Source: Mesorhizobium ciceri biovar biserrulae WSM1271 (lineage in GTDB: Bacteria; Pseudomonadota; Alphaproteobacteria; Rhizobiales; Rhizobiaceae). From it: a DNA stretch of 64,000 nt. The notes under the pieces are model-generated. The model was not told the origin of the DNA. It searched no databases and saw nothing but the letters and a program-made list of their open reading frames with translations. The first letter of the stretch is position 1; every line of letters begins with the position of its first letter. Shown one piece after another: positions 1 through 8,048 of the stretch. The stretch is taken from contig NC_014923.1 in the NCBI RefSeq assembly GCF_000185905.1, positions 4,983,501 to 5,047,500 of the forward strand. Reading direction: 5' to 3'. A program made the position numbers and the translations under genes.

Positions 1-321
1 GCCCTTGCGGCCACATTGATCATGGCCGGTGCGGCCTGGGCCGATCCGATCGAGGGCAATTGGAAGACGCAGGCCGGCGACACCGCAGCCATCGCTGGCG
101 GCGGCTCGTTTTCCATCACGCTCAAGTCCGGCAAATATGCCGGCAAGACCATCGGCTCGCTCAAGGCGACGGGCGACAACAAATATGCCGGCAACATCAC
201 CGATCCGGCAAACGACAAGACCTATTCGGGCAAGGCGACATTGTCGGGCACCTCTCTCAAGATGAGCGGCTGCGTGCTCGGCGGGCTGATCTGCAAGAGC
301 CAGACCTGGCACAAGCTCTGA
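1..321 (+). CDS. DUF2147 family secreted protein, 5' end missing
   Basis: The reading frame is open from the first base and has no good start inside the window, so the gene begins upstream. The first residues (ALAATLIMAGAAWA) are the hydrophobic core and cleavage region of a signal peptide, which puts the mature protein of about 90 residues in the periplasm or envelope. The body matches the DUF2147 fold: a G-N-W-K-T opening, D-P-x-N-D-K-T-Y-S-G in the middle, and a C-terminal G-C-V-L-G-G-L-I-C-K-S-Q-T-W with two cysteines. DUF2147 proteins are small beta-rich envelope proteins of unknown biochemical role. A strong terminator follows 25 bases after the stop. Confidence 0.8.
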   Translation, partial: ALAATLIMAGAAWADPIEGNWKTQAGDTAAIAGGGSFSITLKSGKYAGKTIGSLKATGDNKYAGNITDPANDKTYSGKATLSGTSLKMSGCVLGGLICKSQTWHKL

Positions 322-346
322 TCGAGCGCATCTTTCCGACCTGATG

Positions 347-377
347 ACGGGGCCCCGACGGGCCCCGTTTTCGTTTT
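347..377 (+). terminator. Rho-independent terminator after the DUF2147 gene
   Basis: A 9-bp perfect GC stem (347-355 with 360-368, loop CGAC) is followed at once by a T-rich run (TTTTCGTTTT). It lies 25 bases past the stop codon of the DUF2147 gene. Confidence 0.85.
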
Positions 378-545
378 GTCGACACATCCTGCGCCGGTGA
401 TGCTCGATGGAGGCCGGCGGCTATCCAACCGACGCCGGCGCCGTCGAAACCCCGTCAATCATCTTGAACCGCAGATGAACGCCGCCATCAGAGCCGGTTC
501 AGTTGCATCAGGGCATTCTCCGGCGTGTTGAAGGAGACCGACCCA

Positions 546-704
546 ATGCTTGCTCGCCGCTTCACCATCGTCTGCCTGCTGGTGAGCCTGTTTGGAATGT
601 TCTTCGCCATCCTCGTCGCTGAAGCGGGCCGTCCGGCCCGCGCCTGGGACGAAGCCAGTTCCAGAACCTGCCGCCTCGCCTGCCCCACCCATCTTCGCAA
701 CTGA
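546..704 (+). CDS. Small hypothetical single-pass membrane protein, 52 aa
   Basis: A 52-codon frame starts with ATG 8 bases after a GGAG ribosome binding site. It encodes MLARRF followed by about 18 hydrophobic residues (TIVCLLVSLFGMFFAILV) and then a short charged tail with two cysteines. The positive N-terminus and single hydrophobic helix suggest an inner-membrane peptide or a signal anchor. No family is recognised. A second small ORF with similar architecture begins 40 bases downstream. The good ribosome binding site is the main support. Confidence 0.4.
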   Translation: MLARRFTIVCLLVSLFGMFFAILVAEAGRPARAWDEASSRTCRLACPTHLRN

Positions 705-743
705 ACAAAGAAACCAAGACCTCGAAAAGAAAAGCTGAACGCC

Positions 744-938
744 ATGAACCGCATCGCCGCCAACGTTCTCAAGACCCTTCGGCTTCTGCCGCGGGCGGCG
801 CTTATCCTGACGGTTCTGGCCGCTCCGGTCCTGGCCGTGCCGATGATGCGCGCTGACGCCGGCTCGACGATCGACGCACCGGCCCTGAAGAAGTCCGGCG
901 TCGGCTTTGTGCTTCTGGTCAGCCTGCAGCGCGGTTGA
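744..938 (+). CDS. Small hypothetical secreted or membrane protein, 64 aa
   Basis: This 64-aa frame begins with a basic stretch and a hydrophobic segment (residues 18-33, AALILTVLAAPVLAVP) that reads as a signal peptide or anchor. A short tail of about 30 residues follows. The ribosome binding site is weak (purine-rich AAAAG). No family is recognised. It lies 40 bases after another small membrane ORF and 74 bases before amn. It could be a real small protein or chance coding in a GC-rich intergenic region. Confidence 0.35.
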   Translation: MNRIAANVLKTLRLLPRAALILTVLAAPVLAVPMMRADAGSTIDAPALKKSGVGFVLLVSLQRG

Positions 939-1012
939 AGAAAAACGGCGCTTTGGCCGCCTTCGGTCGCGACACCCCTCCCAAGTGCCGATCCAAGTCT
1001 CTATATTGAGCC

Positions 1013-2518
1013 ATGGAAAAGCGAATCTACCCACAAGCCATCGAATCTGTCGTCATGCCGGAGCCTTTTGGCCGGCAAAGCTTTGATAGCGCTGAAAAGG
1101 CCGTCAAGGCACTGCAGGCGCTTTACGATCGCAACACCAGGTTCCTGCGCGACTCCTTCGCAGAATTGGCGGCAGCAGGCGGTGATAATGGCAAGCGCTA
1201 CCGGGCCTTCTATCCGGAGATCGGCGTCACCACCAACTCATTCACCCAGATCGACTCGCGCCAGGCCTATGGGCATATGCCGACGCCTGGGCATTTTTCC
1301 ACCACCATCACCCAGCCGGGCCTGTTCGAAAGCTACCTCGTCGAGCAGTTGCGCCTGATCATGCGCAATCATGGGGTTGCGGTCACGGTGTCGGAATCGA
1401 CCACACCCATCCCGCTGCATTTCGCCTTCCTTGAAGGCACCCATGTCGACGGCGCGACGGCAGAGCGCATCAAGCGGCCGATCCGCGACCTGTTCGACGT
1501 GCCCGATCTCGACGGCACCGACGACCAGATCGCCAACGGCACCTTCGAAGTCGCCTTCGGCGAGCCGAGGCCTCTGGCGCCCTTCACGGCGCAGCGCATC
1601 GACTATTCGCTGCACCGGCTGTCGCACTATACGGCAACCACGCCGCAGCATTTCCAGAACTTCGTGCTGTTCACCAACTATCAGTTCTACATCGACGAAT
1701 TCGTCGCCCGCGCCCGCGACCTGATGGCCAATGGCGGCGGCGGATACACGGAGTTCGTCGAGCCGGGAAATGTCATCACCAAGGGCGGGCAGAGCGCGCC
1801 CAGCGAAGGCGTTGCACCGCCGCGCCTGCCGCAGATGCCGGCCTATCACCTGAAGAAATCGGGACATGGCGGCATCACCATGGTCAATATCGGCGTCGGG
1901 CCTTCCAACGCCAAGACCATCACCGACCATATTGCGGTGCTGAGGCCGCATGCCTGGGTGATGCTCGGTCACTGCGCCGGCCTGCGCAACACCCAGGCGC
2001 TTGGCGACTATGTGCTGGCGCATGCCTATGTGCGCGAGGACCACGTGCTGGACGACGATCTTCCGGTCTGGGTGCCGATCCCGCCGCTGGCCGAGATCCA
2101 GGTGGCGTTGCAGGAAGCCGTCGCCGAAGTCACCGGCCTTTCCGGCTACGACCTGAAGCGCATCATGCGCACCGGCACCGTTGCCACCATCGACAATCGC
2201 AACTGGGAACTGCGCGACCAGCGTGGGCCGGTACAGCGTCTGTCGCAATCTCGCGCCATCGCACTCGACATGGAATCGGCGACCATCGCCGCCAATGGCT
2301 TCCGCTTCCGTGTTCCCTACGGCACGCTGCTGTGCGTTTCGGACAAACCGCTGCATGGCGAGTTGAAGCTGCCCGGCATGGCGACCGAATTCTACAAGCG
2401 CCAGGTGGCGCAGCACCTGACCATCGGCATCAGGGCTATGGAGAAGCTCGCGGAAATGCCGATGGAGCGGTTGCATTCGCGCAAGCTCAGAAGTTTTTCG
2501 GAAACGGCGTTCCAGTAG
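1013..2518 (+). CDS. amn: AMP nucleosidase
   Basis: Amn hydrolyses AMP to adenine and ribose 5-phosphate in the cytoplasm and is one route of purine salvage and adenylate control. The 501-aa product is close to the usual length (E. coli Amn is about 484 aa). The N-terminal half carries the Amn-specific domain. The C-terminal half is a nucleoside-phosphorylase-like domain with the recognisable GPSNAKTITDHIAVLRPHAW segment (about residues 297-316), GHCAGLRNTQ, and the ribose/base-binding ALDMESATIAANGF segment. The ATG at 1013 gives a full-length protein, although the upstream ribosome binding site is poor. The gene stands alone between small ORFs and an unrelated membrane protein. Confidence 0.93.
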   Translation: MEKRIYPQAIESVVMPEPFGRQSFDSAEKAVKALQALYDRNTRFLRDSFAELAAAGGDNGKRYRAFYPEIGVTTNSFTQIDSRQAYGHMPTPGHFSTTITQPGLFESYLVEQLRLIMRNHGVAVTVSESTTPIPLHFAFLEGTHVDGATAERIKRPIRDLFDVPDLDGTDDQIANGTFEVAFGEPRPLAPFTAQRIDYSLHRLSHYTATTPQHFQNFVLFTNYQFYIDEFVARARDLMANGGGGYTEFVEPGNVITKGGQSAPSEGVAPPRLPQMPAYHLKKSGHGGITMVNIGVGPSNAKTITDHIAVLRPHAWVMLGHCAGLRNTQALGDYVLAHAYVREDHVLDDDLPVWVPIPPLAEIQVALQEAVAEVTGLSGYDLKRIMRTGTVATIDNRNWELRDQRGPVQRLSQSRAIALDMESATIAANGFRFRVPYGTLLCVSDKPLHGELKLPGMATEFYKRQVAQHLTIGIRAMEKLAEMPMERLHSRKLRSFSETAFQ

Positions 2519-2589
2519 GCCGGTTCCACGCATCGCATGGGCATTTCGTCATCTTGATTGAGCCGCATTACTGCCGATAAGCAGGCGGC

Positions 2590-3636
2590 ATGGAGAGAGC
2601 GGGCTTCGGGACATTGCTGATTTCGGTTGCATTCCTGGCAATGCTGGCCTGTTCGATCGCGCTGGTGGCCGGGTTTTTCGGAACGCTGCATCCCGCCTTC
2701 GATTCCTTCTCGCATTTCCGCGTCCATCTTGCCGTGCTGATGGCGCTTTGCGCGTTGCCGCTGCTGGCCACGACATTTCGACTGCAAGCGGCCGTGGCAC
2801 TGCTTTTTGCCGTGGCGGCCTTCGCCACCACTTCCGGCTCGCTGTCCTTCTCCCGCTTGTGGCCGGTTCAGGCCGCCTATGAAGCCAAGAACGAAGACCG
2901 CGCGATCTACAAGCTGCTGCAGATGAACCTGCGCTACGACAATCCAACCCCGAAGAAGGTGCTGTCGCTGATCGGCCGGACCAATCCCGACGTGATCACC
3001 CTGGACGAGGTGTCGGCGATGTGGGCGACCGAGCTTGGCTATATCAGCAGCGCATATCCATACCGGATCCTCTGTCCTTACCCTAACAAGATATTCGGCG
3101 TCGCGCTGCTCTCGCGGCGGCCCTTTGCCGCCGGCACCGAGGCGCGTTGCGAAAGGCGTGGTGCCATGGCGACAGCGACCGTCGACTTCGGCGGCATCGA
3201 CGTCGATGTCGCCGCGATCCATCTCAGCTGGCCCTGGCCACGCGAGCAGTACTGGCAGATCGGCGAGTTGACGGAGCCGCTTTCCGCGCTCGGCGAGACG
3301 GCCATCATGGCGGGCGACTGCAATGCCGCCCCATGGAGTGCCGCCGTGCGGCGGGTCGCGGCGCTTGGCGGGCTGACCGTCATGCCTTCCGCCGGCCCGA
3401 CCTGGATCCACATCAGGCTGCCGGATTTCCTGCGGCGCTTCGCCGGCCTGCCGATCGACCAGGTTTTCAGCAAGGGCGGCGTGACTATCCATTCGGCGAC
3501 ACGGCTGGAAGACACCGGCTCGGATCACCTCCCGGTCATGGTGGAGTTCTCGCTCAGGCTGAACCAGCAAAAGCCGCTCGACGAACATGAAACCGCGACC
3601 GCGGCCATTGTCCAGGCCGGCAAGACGCCAGGCTGA
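2590..3636 (+). CDS. Membrane-anchored endonuclease/exonuclease/phosphatase-fold protein
   Basis: The first 90 residues form about three hydrophobic helices. The rest is an endonuclease/exonuclease/phosphatase (EEP) domain that would lie outside the membrane. Family motifs appear in order: QMNLRYDN (the usual first Asn), DVITLDEV (the Mg-binding Glu), a central H-L-S-W, GDCNAAPWS (Asp and Asn) and the C-terminal GSDHLPV with the catalytic Asp-His. These are the metal-dependent phosphodiesterase residues, so the protein is probably active, but the substrate (nucleic acid, phospholipid or inositol phosphate) cannot be told. The 348-aa length is typical for rhizobial members. It is followed convergently, only 4 bases away, by the DUF922 gene. 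Confidence 0.85.
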   Translation: MERAGFGTLLISVAFLAMLACSIALVAGFFGTLHPAFDSFSHFRVHLAVLMALCALPLLATTFRLQAAVALLFAVAAFATTSGSLSFSRLWPVQAAYEAKNEDRAIYKLLQMNLRYDNPTPKKVLSLIGRTNPDVITLDEVSAMWATELGYISSAYPYRILCPYPNKIFGVALLSRRPFAAGTEARCERRGAMATATVDFGGIDVDVAAIHLSWPWPREQYWQIGELTEPLSALGETAIMAGDCNAAPWSAAVRRVAALGGLTVMPSAGPTWIHIRLPDFLRRFAGLPIDQVFSKGGVTIHSATRLEDTGSDHLPVMVEFSLRLNQQKPLDEHETATAAIVQAGKTPG

Positions 3637-3640
3637 AGGA

Positions 3641-4240
3641 TCAGGGCCTGACCAAAGCGATGACGAGATGCTGGACATGGCCGCCGTCGCGATGCTCGCG
3701 CGCATCGAAAGCGAGCTGCTTGGCCTCATATGCGGCATTGGTGGCCTTGATGCGTCGCTGCGCCTCGCGACGTGTCTTGTAGCAGGACCGGTCGTCGGCA
3801 ATCCTGAGGCCGGAGATGGATCGTTCCGTGGCCCGCATCATCTCCCTGGCGATGCGGCCATGGGTTTCCTCATGGGCGCGGACGCCGGCGAAGAACCGCG
3901 TCCAGCGCTTCCGGAGCGTCGGGGTGGTGGCCGAGGCGACACGCGGAAATGTGTAGAAGAGATTGAGCGTGCCGTTGGCACGCCGCAAGCGGCAGACGCC
4001 ATTGTCCTGGCTGGTGTCGAGGTCCCAATCCACAGCGTAGCCGGTCAGCGCGATGGCATGCGTCATGAAGCCGTGCTTCGGCCCCTTGCGGTCCATAGCT
4101 TGGACTAGCGCCAGCCCCGTGTTCCCGGTGATGTCGTAGGTCCGCGTCTTGACCACCACCCTGGTGCCGGCCGAGGCCGCCGAAGCCAGACCGAACAGCG
4201 CACCGATCGCCACTAGGCATGCCAGAACCGTCAGGCGCAT
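3641..4240 (-). CDS. DUF922 family periplasmic putative zinc protease
   Basis: The 199-aa product begins with a clear signal peptide (MRLTVLACLVAIGALFGLASAASA). The mature part has the DUF922 layout: an N-terminal Y-D-I-T-G-N region, an aromatic L-F-Y-T-F-P strand, and the metalloprotease-like motif HEETH (H-E-x-x-H) followed by a helix. DUF922 proteins are predicted zinc-dependent peptidases; activity is inferred from the motif only. I chose the ATG at 4240 because an AAGGAG site sits 6 bases upstream. A longer frame reaches 4273, but its extra residues would precede the signal peptide. Confidence 0.82.
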   Translation of the reverse strand: MRLTVLACLVAIGALFGLASAASAGTRVVVKTRTYDITGNTGLALVQAMDRKGPKHGFMTHAIALTGYAVDWDLDTSQDNGVCRLRRANGTLNLFYTFPRVASATTPTLRKRWTRFFAGVRAHEETHGRIAREMMRATERSISGLRIADDRSCYKTRREAQRRIKATNAAYEAKQLAFDAREHRDGGHVQHLVIALVRP

Positions 4241-4368
4241 GGCCATCTCCTTATCGTCAAGGAATGGAACCATAAGCGCGCGGCAGTTTCAACAGTTCTA
4301 ATGTTCCACATGCCACGGGAGACCCCGAGCCATCGTCGGGACCTTTGCACGCTGCGGCCGGCGCGGGC

Positions 4369-6048
4369 CTACATGCCCTGATAGACCGGGCCTTCTCCGC
4401 CTTGCGGCGGCACCCAGTTGATGTTCTGGTTCGGGTCCTTGATGTCGCATGTCTTGCAGTGGACGCAGTTCTGCGCGTTGATGACGAAGCGCACATCCTT
4501 GGCCGTGGGATCGGCGGCGGCGTTGCCGTCCTTATCGACCCACTCGTAAACGCCGGCCGGACAATAGCGCGTCGAGGGGCCCGCAAAGACATCGTGCTCG
4601 GAACGCTTCTGCAGCTCCATGTCGCCGACAAGCAGGTGGACCGGCTCGTTTTCCTCGTGATTGGTGTTGGACAGGAACACCGAGGACAGCCTGTCGAAGG
4701 TCAGCACGCCATCGGGCTTCGGATAGGCGATCTTCTTGTGCCGGGCGGCAGGCTCGAGCGTTGCGTAGTCGGCCTTGCCATGCTTCAGCGTGCCGAAGGG
4801 CGAGACACCGAACAGCGTGTTCAGCCACATGTCGAGGCCGCCAAGGCCGACACCGACGATGGTGCCGAAGCGCGACCACAGCGGCTTGACGTTGCGCACC
4901 TTCTTCAGATCCTTGCCGATGTCGGTCGCGCGCCAGGCTTCCTCGTAGGACGCGAGTTCGTCGTTGGCGCGCCCGGCGCCGATCGCCTCGGCGACATGCT
5001 CGGCCGCCAGCATGCCGGACAGCACGGCATTGTGCGAACCCTTGATGCGCGGCACGTTGACGAAGCCCGCGGCACAGCCCATCAGCGCACCGCCGGGGAA
5101 GGACAATTTCGGCACCGACTGCCAGCCGCCCTCGGTGATGGCGCGCGCGCCATAGCCCAGCCGCTTGCCGCCTTCGAACGTAGCCGCGATCGCCGGATGG
5201 GTCTTGAAGCGCTGGAATTCCTCGAACGGCGACAGCCAGGGATTCTTGTAATTGAGGTGGAGGACGAAGCCGACCGCCACCTGGTTGTCCTCGAGATGGT
5301 AGAGGAACGAGCCGCCGCCGGTCTTCAAGTCAAGCGGCCAGCCGAAGGAATGCTGGACCAGCCCCGGCCGGTGGTTCTCCGGCTTGACCTGCCAGAGTTC
5401 CTTCAGGCCGATGCCGTATTTGCCCGGTTCGCGGCCATCGGAAAGCTTGTATCTGGCGATCAGTTGCTTGGCGAGCGAGCCGCGAGCGCCCTCCCCGATC
5501 AGCACATATTTGCCCATCAGCGCCATGCCGGGTGCGAAACCCGGGCCGTGCGTTCCGTCCTTCTCGACGCCCATGTCGCCGGTAACGACACCGGTGACGG
5601 CGCCTTGCTCATTGTAGAGCAGGCCGGCAGCGGCAAAGCCCGGATAGATCTCGACGCCGAGCGCTTCGGCCTTGGTCGCCAGCCAGCGGCAGACATTGCC
5701 CAGCGAAACGATGTAGTTGCCGTGATTGTTCATCAGCGGCGGCATGAAAATGTTGGGCAGACGGAACGAGCCGGCAGGACCAAGGACCAGGAAATGATCC
5801 GCGGTGACCGGCGTCTTGAAGGGATGGCCGTCCTCGTCGCGCCAGCCCGGCAAGAGCCGGTCGATGCCGATCGGATCGACGACGGCGCCGGAGAGAATAT
5901 GGGCGCCGACCTCACCGCCCTTCTCCAGGACGACGACCGAAAGCTCGGGATTGACCTGCTTGAGGCGGATGGCGGCGGCGAGGCCCGCCGGACCGGCACC
6001 GACGATAACCACGTCGAATTCCATGCTTTCGCGTTCGATGTCGCTCAT
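4369..6048 (-). CDS. Electron transfer flavoprotein-ubiquinone oxidoreductase
   Basis: ETF-QO passes electrons from reduced ETF, and so from acyl-CoA and other dehydrogenases, to ubiquinone at the inner face of the membrane. The 559-aa product has the FAD-binding VVIVGAGPAGLAAAIRL motif near residue 14, the quinone/FAD central domain (SGAVVDPIG, GEGARGSLAKQL), and a C-terminal 4Fe-4S ferredoxin-like region with RYCPAGVYEW and the cluster NCVHCKTCDIKDP. Length and domain order match the full-size enzyme (etfD type), not shorter FixC proteins. I chose ATG 6048 because GGAGGGG lies 5 bases upstream. The gene is solitary here; no etfAB genes are seen. Confidence 0.95.
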   Translation of the reverse strand: MSDIERESMEFDVVIVGAGPAGLAAAIRLKQVNPELSVVVLEKGGEVGAHILSGAVVDPIGIDRLLPGWRDEDGHPFKTPVTADHFLVLGPAGSFRLPNIFMPPLMNNHGNYIVSLGNVCRWLATKAEALGVEIYPGFAAAGLLYNEQGAVTGVVTGDMGVEKDGTHGPGFAPGMALMGKYVLIGEGARGSLAKQLIARYKLSDGREPGKYGIGLKELWQVKPENHRPGLVQHSFGWPLDLKTGGGSFLYHLEDNQVAVGFVLHLNYKNPWLSPFEEFQRFKTHPAIAATFEGGKRLGYGARAITEGGWQSVPKLSFPGGALMGCAAGFVNVPRIKGSHNAVLSGMLAAEHVAEAIGAGRANDELASYEEAWRATDIGKDLKKVRNVKPLWSRFGTIVGVGLGGLDMWLNTLFGVSPFGTLKHGKADYATLEPAARHKKIAYPKPDGVLTFDRLSSVFLSNTNHEENEPVHLLVGDMELQKRSEHDVFAGPSTRYCPAGVYEWVDKDGNAAADPTAKDVRFVINAQNCVHCKTCDIKDPNQNINWVPPQGGEGPVYQGM

Positions 6049-6268
6049 CAACCCCTCCGCACTGGCTTATCCCATTCGGGTATCTTGCTGGCTCCCGCGC
6101 TGCATAGCGCATCAATTGACGACAGGAAACCGGCGCATACGTGACAATGCCGTTTTGGCCAAAAAGTCGCGCATTGCGAGGCTGGAAGACTGCTTTTCGC
6201 CTGGCATTGCCTGCGGGGCGCGCGTTTTTAATTGTTCGACGGCTTGCTTATCGGCCATACTTCACGCC

Positions 6269-6913
6269 ATGCGCTTTCCTGGGCCAGCCGGCTTTTCATC
6301 GACGCGCTTTCTTTTCCCGCCCGGCCGGATCCGCCGGGCGCTCCTTTTGGCCCTTCTGATGCTGGCGCCGCATCACGCTGCCGCCGACGAAGTGAAGGTC
6401 TGGGCGGCGGGCGCCTACTCCTTCTCCGACGAGCTTGGCGGCTTCCACATCACCGGCGCCTCGGGCATCGGCACGAAGGACGATCCGTTCGTCATCACCG
6501 AAGAGCTGACTTCGTCAACGCCGGTGACGCTGACGATCCGCACGACAAAGCCGATCCAGGCCTTCGGCAAGGCCGGCGAATTCGCCAACGGCATGATGTA
6601 TATGCGCATCGAGGTGCTCAACAATAGCGGCCAGGCCTGGGTCGAATTCCAGTTCGAATTGCAGGAGATCCTGAACCAGCCGAGCGTGTTCGGCGACGGG
6701 CTTTCCTTCGACCAGCGCAACAAGACGCCGGACAACATCCGGTCGAGCAATTTCGCCGATTTCGATCGCGATTTCGAACCCTATGACCGGCTGCTGTTCA
6801 GGAATGGCAAGGTCGACCCGCTGAAAACCGCCAGCTTCGAATTCCTGATGACCGACTACACGCCCAGATGGACCTTCTACCTGGTGCAGGATCCGCGCAT
6901 ACCAACGGGCTGA
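6269..6913 (+). CDS. Secreted hypothetical protein, 214 aa
   Basis: The start at 6269 gives a basic N-terminus followed by a hydrophobic signal segment (RRALLLALLMLAPHHAAA, residues about 21-38). The mature protein of about 175 residues is beta-rich, with patterns such as ITGASGIGTKDDPFVITEEL and a run of acidic and aromatic residues (NFADFDRDFEPYDRL). The fold suggests a small extracytoplasmic beta-sandwich, but I cannot name the family. It lies divergently from ETF-QO with about 220 bases between. Its ribosome binding site is weak, so the exact start is uncertain, but the signal peptide supports this one. Confidence 0.7.
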   Translation: MRFPGPAGFSSTRFLFPPGRIRRALLLALLMLAPHHAAADEVKVWAAGAYSFSDELGGFHITGASGIGTKDDPFVITEELTSSTPVTLTIRTTKPIQAFGKAGEFANGMMYMRIEVLNNSGQAWVEFQFELQEILNQPSVFGDGLSFDQRNKTPDNIRSSNFADFDRDFEPYDRLLFRNGKVDPLKTASFEFLMTDYTPRWTFYLVQDPRIPTG

Positions 6914-6931
6914 CACGATAGGAATTTTTTC

Positions 6932-6961
6932 TTGACTCGGTGAGCTCAGCTATGGTACATT
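6932..6961 (+). promoter_or_regulatory. Candidate promoter before a short terminated transcript
   Basis: TTGACT (6932-6937) and TACATT (6956-6961) are separated by 18 bases and resemble a housekeeping -35/-10 pair. It lies after the stop of the secreted hypothetical gene and about 30 bases before an intrinsic terminator. Confidence 0.4.
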
Positions 6962-6966
6962 TTTGC

Positions 6967-7013
6967 CTATGGTGCTGAGTTGCGCCAGTGACCCGCCGCA
7001 CAGGCGGGTTTTT
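6967..7013 (+). ncRNA. Candidate small RNA or leader of about 47 nt
   Basis: A promoter-like pair ends at 6961 and a strong intrinsic terminator ends at 7013. Any transcript from this promoter would be only about 45-50 nt and non-coding. Alternatives are a terminator for the upstream gene alone, or an attenuated leader of the uracil-DNA glycosylase gene that starts at 7113. No known family was recognised. Confidence 0.3.
6991..7013 (+). terminator. Rho-independent terminator
   Basis: A 7-bp stem (ACCCGCC at 6991-6997 with GGCGGGT at 7003-7009, loop GCACA) runs directly into TTTTT and then CGTTT. It lies 78 bases after the secreted hypothetical gene and 100 bases before the UDG start. Confidence 0.78.
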
Positions 7014-7112
7014 CGTTTGATGCTCCGTCAGCCAACGCGCCGGCGAGAGGCTCCGAAGGAACCCAAGCTGCCAGCCTTGCAAATTGCCGCCACGCGGACG
7101 AATGTGGAATCG

Positions 7113-7994
7113 ATGACTGCCGCTTCCCCAACCAACAGACCTGATATCGCCGACCTGCTGGCATTTTACGCCAGCGTGGGCGTCGACGAGGCGCTCGAAG
7201 AGCAGCCGGTGAACCGGTTCGCCGAGGTTGCGCCAAAGCCGATGGAGCGCGCGCCGATCGCAGCGCCTTCGGGTGGCACCGCCGCACCGCTGCGCTCGAC
7301 GACCGTGTCCCGCGGCGAAGCCGGGGACAGAGCAAATGCACCACCCGTCGCGCGGTCGCCGTCTGCGACGACTGCGGTTCCCGACGAAGCGCAGGCGGCA
7401 CTTGCCCGCCAATTGGCGACCACAGCAACGACGCTGGACGAGCTTCGCCAGCATATGGCGGCGTTCGAGGGCTGCAATCTCAAGGCCACCGCCAAGAACC
7501 TGGTGTTTGCCGACGGCAACCCGGAAGCCGCCGTCATGCTGGTCGGCGAGGCGCCCGGCCGCGACGAGGACATCGAGGGCCTGCCCTTCGTCGGCCGCTC
7601 GGGCCGGCTGCTCGACCGCATGCTGGCCGCGATCGGGCTCGACCGCACTTCAGCCTATATCGCCAATGTCATTCCCTGGCGGCCGCCGGGCAATCGCACG
7701 CCGACGCCGCACGAAACCGAGATCTGCCGGCCGTTCATCGAACGGCAGATCGAGCTGGTCAATCCCAAGGTGCTGATCAACCTTGGCGGCCCGTCGGCCA
7801 AGACCTTGCTCAACACCTCGGAAGGCATATTGCGGCTGCGCGGCAATTGGCGCGTTCACACGACGGCATCCGGCATCGCCATCCCGGCCATGCCGACGCT
7901 GCATCCGGCCTATCTCCTGCGAACCCCGTCGCACAAGAAGCTGGCGTGGCGGGATTTCCTCGAAGTGAAGGCAAAGCTGCGAGCGCTCACCTAG
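7113..7994 (+). CDS. Uracil-DNA glycosylase, family 4-like
   Basis: The enzyme is predicted to excise uracil from DNA as the first step of base excision repair. The first 100 residues are low-complexity and rich in Ala and Pro. The catalytic domain follows with the family motif GEAPGRDEDIEGLPFVGRSG and a C-terminal HPAYLLR. Canonical family 4 enzymes bind a 4Fe-4S cluster through four cysteines, but only two cysteines are present in the whole protein (EGCNLK and EICRPF), so a normal cluster is not expected. ATG 7113 was chosen (293 aa); an in-frame GTG at 7104 and a longer frame from 6963 exist, but the latter runs through a terminator. Confidence 0.85.
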   Translation: MTAASPTNRPDIADLLAFYASVGVDEALEEQPVNRFAEVAPKPMERAPIAAPSGGTAAPLRSTTVSRGEAGDRANAPPVARSPSATTAVPDEAQAALARQLATTATTLDELRQHMAAFEGCNLKATAKNLVFADGNPEAAVMLVGEAPGRDEDIEGLPFVGRSGRLLDRMLAAIGLDRTSAYIANVIPWRPPGNRTPTPHETEICRPFIERQIELVNPKVLINLGGPSAKTLLNTSEGILRLRGNWRVHTTASGIAIPAMPTLHPAYLLRTPSHKKLAWRDFLEVKAKLRALT

Positions 7995-8048
7995 CGATAA
8001 CCTCGCAGGTAATTGAAATGCCGTCCTCACCAGCCTAACCATTCACTC

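Noticed and set aside
6963-7112. N-terminal extension of the uracil-DNA glycosylase from ATG 6963
   Set aside because: It would translate through an intrinsic terminator hairpin, and the extra 50 residues have no domain character.
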